Origin: CAYGHE01 sp964349805
Lineage (GTDB): Bacteria > Patescibacteriota > Saccharimonadia > Saccharimonadales > Saccharimonadaceae
Direction: 5' to 3'
Assembly: GCA_964349805.1 (NCBI GenBank)
Contig: CAYGHE010000011.1
Span: 1 to 22,080 of the forward strand
DNA: 22,080 nt
The position numbers and the translations under genes were made by a program. The notes beneath the pieces were generated by a model. That model was not told the DNA's origin and did no database searches. It saw only the letters and a program-made list of their open reading frames with translations. How positions within the stretch are numbered: the first letter of the stretch is position 1; each line of letters opens with the position of its first letter. Positions 21,000 through 22,080 of this stretch are shown one piece after another.

Positions 21000-21400
21000 T
21001 ACTTACTCTCCTTTGAGGTGCGTTTAGCTTGAGCGCTGGTAGGTTTCTTTGGCTTAACATCACCGGTTACTTCAACTAGGATATTTGAAGTTCTCTTTTC
21101 GAATGGGTGTACTCGGCCTCGCCCTGCTGTCTTGTATCGCTTTAAGCGGCTGCCTATAGTGACTGAAATGATCGATATTTGCAGGGTTTTACCATCTAGG
21201 CCGTGATTATTGATAGCATTAGCCCGGGCACTCTCAATTGTCTTGATAACTGGCTGAGCAGCTCGCTTTGGCGTGTATGACAAGATAACCAAGGCGTCTT
21301 CGACGCTTCGGCGACGCACTAAACCAGCAACCAGCGATACTTTTCGTGGCGTTTGGTCAACTCCTTTGGCGTATGCTCGTACTTTCATCGTGTCAGCCAT
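20999..21400 (-). CDS. rplV: large ribosomal subunit protein uL22
   Basis: 133 residues. AYAKGVDQTPRKVSLVAGLV, the ALVILSYTPKRAAQPVIKTI helix and the tunnel-lining hairpin region RLKRYKTAGRGRVHPFEKRT identify uL22. The core ends near residue 113; the last 20 residues are a Lys/Ser/Thr-rich tail (VKPKKPTSAQAKRTSKESK). That tail encodes the Shine-Dalgarno of the following small ORF. 2 nt after rpsS. Confidence 0.95.
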   Translation of the reverse strand: MADTMKVRAYAKGVDQTPRKVSLVAGLVRRRSVEDALVILSYTPKRAAQPVIKTIESARANAINNHGLDGKTLQISIISVTIGSRLKRYKTAGRGRVHPFEKRTSNILVEVTGDVKPKKPTSAQAKRTSKESK

Positions 21401-21402
21401 TA

Positions 21403-21666
21403 TTATTTCTCTCGGCCTCCATGTTTGCGGAATTTACGGGTAGGACTGAATTCACCTAATTTGTGACCAACCATATTTTCGGTAATAAGTACGGGGACAT
21501 GAACTCGTCCGTTGTGGATAGCGATAGTACGTCCAACCATTTCAGGGCTTATGCTGCTGCTGCGGGCCCATGTTTTGATAACACTGCGGTCATCTGGTCC
21601 CAGGGCAGCTACTTTCTTGGAAAGTTTGAAATCAACAAAAGGTCCTTTTTTAAGTGATCGGCTCAT
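21403..21666 (-). CDS. rpsS: small ribosomal subunit protein uS19
   Basis: 87 residues. MSRSLKKGPFVDFKLSKKV, the ARSSSISPEMVGRTIAIHNG block and VGHKLGEFSPTRKFRKHGG are diagnostic. uS19 forms the head of the 30S subunit with uS13. It starts 3 nt after the rplB stop with a GGAGAGGA ribosome binding site. Confidence 0.97.
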   Translation of the reverse strand: MSRSLKKGPFVDFKLSKKVAALGPDDRSVIKTWARSSSISPEMVGRTIAIHNGRVHVPVLITENMVGHKLGEFSPTRKFRKHGGREK

Positions 21667-21669
21667 AGT

Positions 21670-22080
21670 TTATCCTCTCCTCTTTGAATCATGGCGACTT
21701 TTAACAATTAAATTGCTTTTATCTTTACGGCGACGCGTACGATAACCCAAGGTATGCTGACCCCAAGGAGTACGTGGCGGTTTACCAGTACCGTGTCGTC
21801 CACCATCACCACCACCATGTGGGTGATCTACGGCGTTCATAACGACACCACGAACCGTTGGACGGATACCTTTACGGCGCTTACGTCCGGCGGAACCAAT
21901 CTTTATGTTCTGGTGTTGAACGTTACCGACAGTACCGATAGCAGCTGTAGCTTCCAGACGAATACGGCGTACTTCACCGCTTGGTAAGCGAACTTGGGCG
22001 TAATCACCCTCTTTTGCCATTAACTGAGCTTTAGCGCCGGCAGAACGAGCCATTTGAGCTCCTTTGCCTGCTGTTAACTC
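21670..22080 (-). CDS. rplB: large ribosomal subunit protein uL2, C-terminal part
   Basis: The frame stays open through the window edge, so the N-terminal half is outside. The visible part starts in the conserved ELTAGKGAQMARSAG block; the ATG at 22053 is this internal methionine, not the gene start. NAVDHPHGGGDG carries the histidine near the peptidyl-transferase centre, followed by TPWGQHTLGYRTRRRKDKSN. uL2 is needed for subunit association and peptidyl transfer. The gene leads directly into rpsS, as in the standard S10 order. Confidence 0.97.
   Translation of the reverse strand, partial: ELTAGKGAQMARSAGAKAQLMAKEGDYAQVRLPSGEVRRIRLEATAAIGTVGNVQHQNIKIGSAGRKRRKGIRPTVRGVVMNAVDHPHGGGDGGRHGTGKPPRTPWGQHTLGYRTRRRKDKSNLIVKSRHDSKRRG

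Overview
The window looks like a chromosome segment of a candidate-phyla-radiation bacterium, most likely Candidatus Saccharibacteria (TM7) or a close relative. The main argument is the ribosomal-protein cluster. No rpmD (uL30) lies between rpsE and rplO, which overlap by 8 nt, and loss of uL30 is a known trait of CPR bacteria. adk and map are also absent between secY and infA. The genes are compact, the standard genetic code fits every reading frame, and AT content is moderate. Genus and species cannot be read from this sequence, and the phylum assignment is inference.

Layout, left to right. (1) 1-75: tRNA-Trp(CCA), minus strand, divergent from (2). (2) 189-5253, plus strand: a tightly coupled four-gene alpha-glucan operon with its own promoter, containing a GT4 glycogen-synthase-like glycosyltransferase, a GH57 amylase-type hydrolase, a GH15 glucoamylase-type hydrolase and an uncharacterised 229-aa protein. 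(3) 5250-5456, minus: rpmG (bL33), convergent with the operon and sharing its stop-codon region. (4) 5592-5915, plus: tRNA-Thr(GGT), tRNA-Thr(TGT), tRNA-Tyr(GTA) and a strong hairpin. (5) 5999-6304, plus: a small uncharacterised ORF. (6) 6315-9713, minus: trpS, an RluD-family pseudouridine synthase, holB and a membrane-anchored TPR protein. (7) 9780-22080, minus: a long ribosomal cluster. Read in transcription order it is rplB (cut by the window edge), rpsS, rplV, an unlisted 38-codon ORF, rpsC, rplP, rpmC, rpsQ, rplN, rplX, rplE, rpsN, rpsH, rplF, rplR, rpsE, rplO, secY, then infA, rpmJ, rpsM, rpsK, rpsD, rpoA, rplQ, rplM, rpsI, and an intrinsic terminator.

The most unusual item is the 38-codon ORF at 20883-20999. 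It fills the rplV-rpsC gap exactly, has a Shine-Dalgarno, and shares TAATG stop-start overlaps with both neighbours. It may be an undescribed small basic, ribosome-associated protein. Other points are: (a) rpmJ, too short for a usual ORF cutoff, encodes a bL36 that has lost all four zinc ligands, while S14, L33 and S4 here are also cysteine-free; (b) infA, rpmG and trpS have sigma70-type -10 boxes only 8-15 nt before their ATG and no Shine-Dalgarno, suggesting leaderless or nearly leaderless mRNAs next to SD-led operon genes; (c) two tandem promoters separated by a foldable leader lie at the secY-infA junction.

No gene-free stretch exceeds 300 bases. The longest gaps are 76-188, 5457-5591 and 13815-13952, and all are explained mainly by promoters. 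I saw no CRISPR array, insertion sequence, prophage or rRNA gene.
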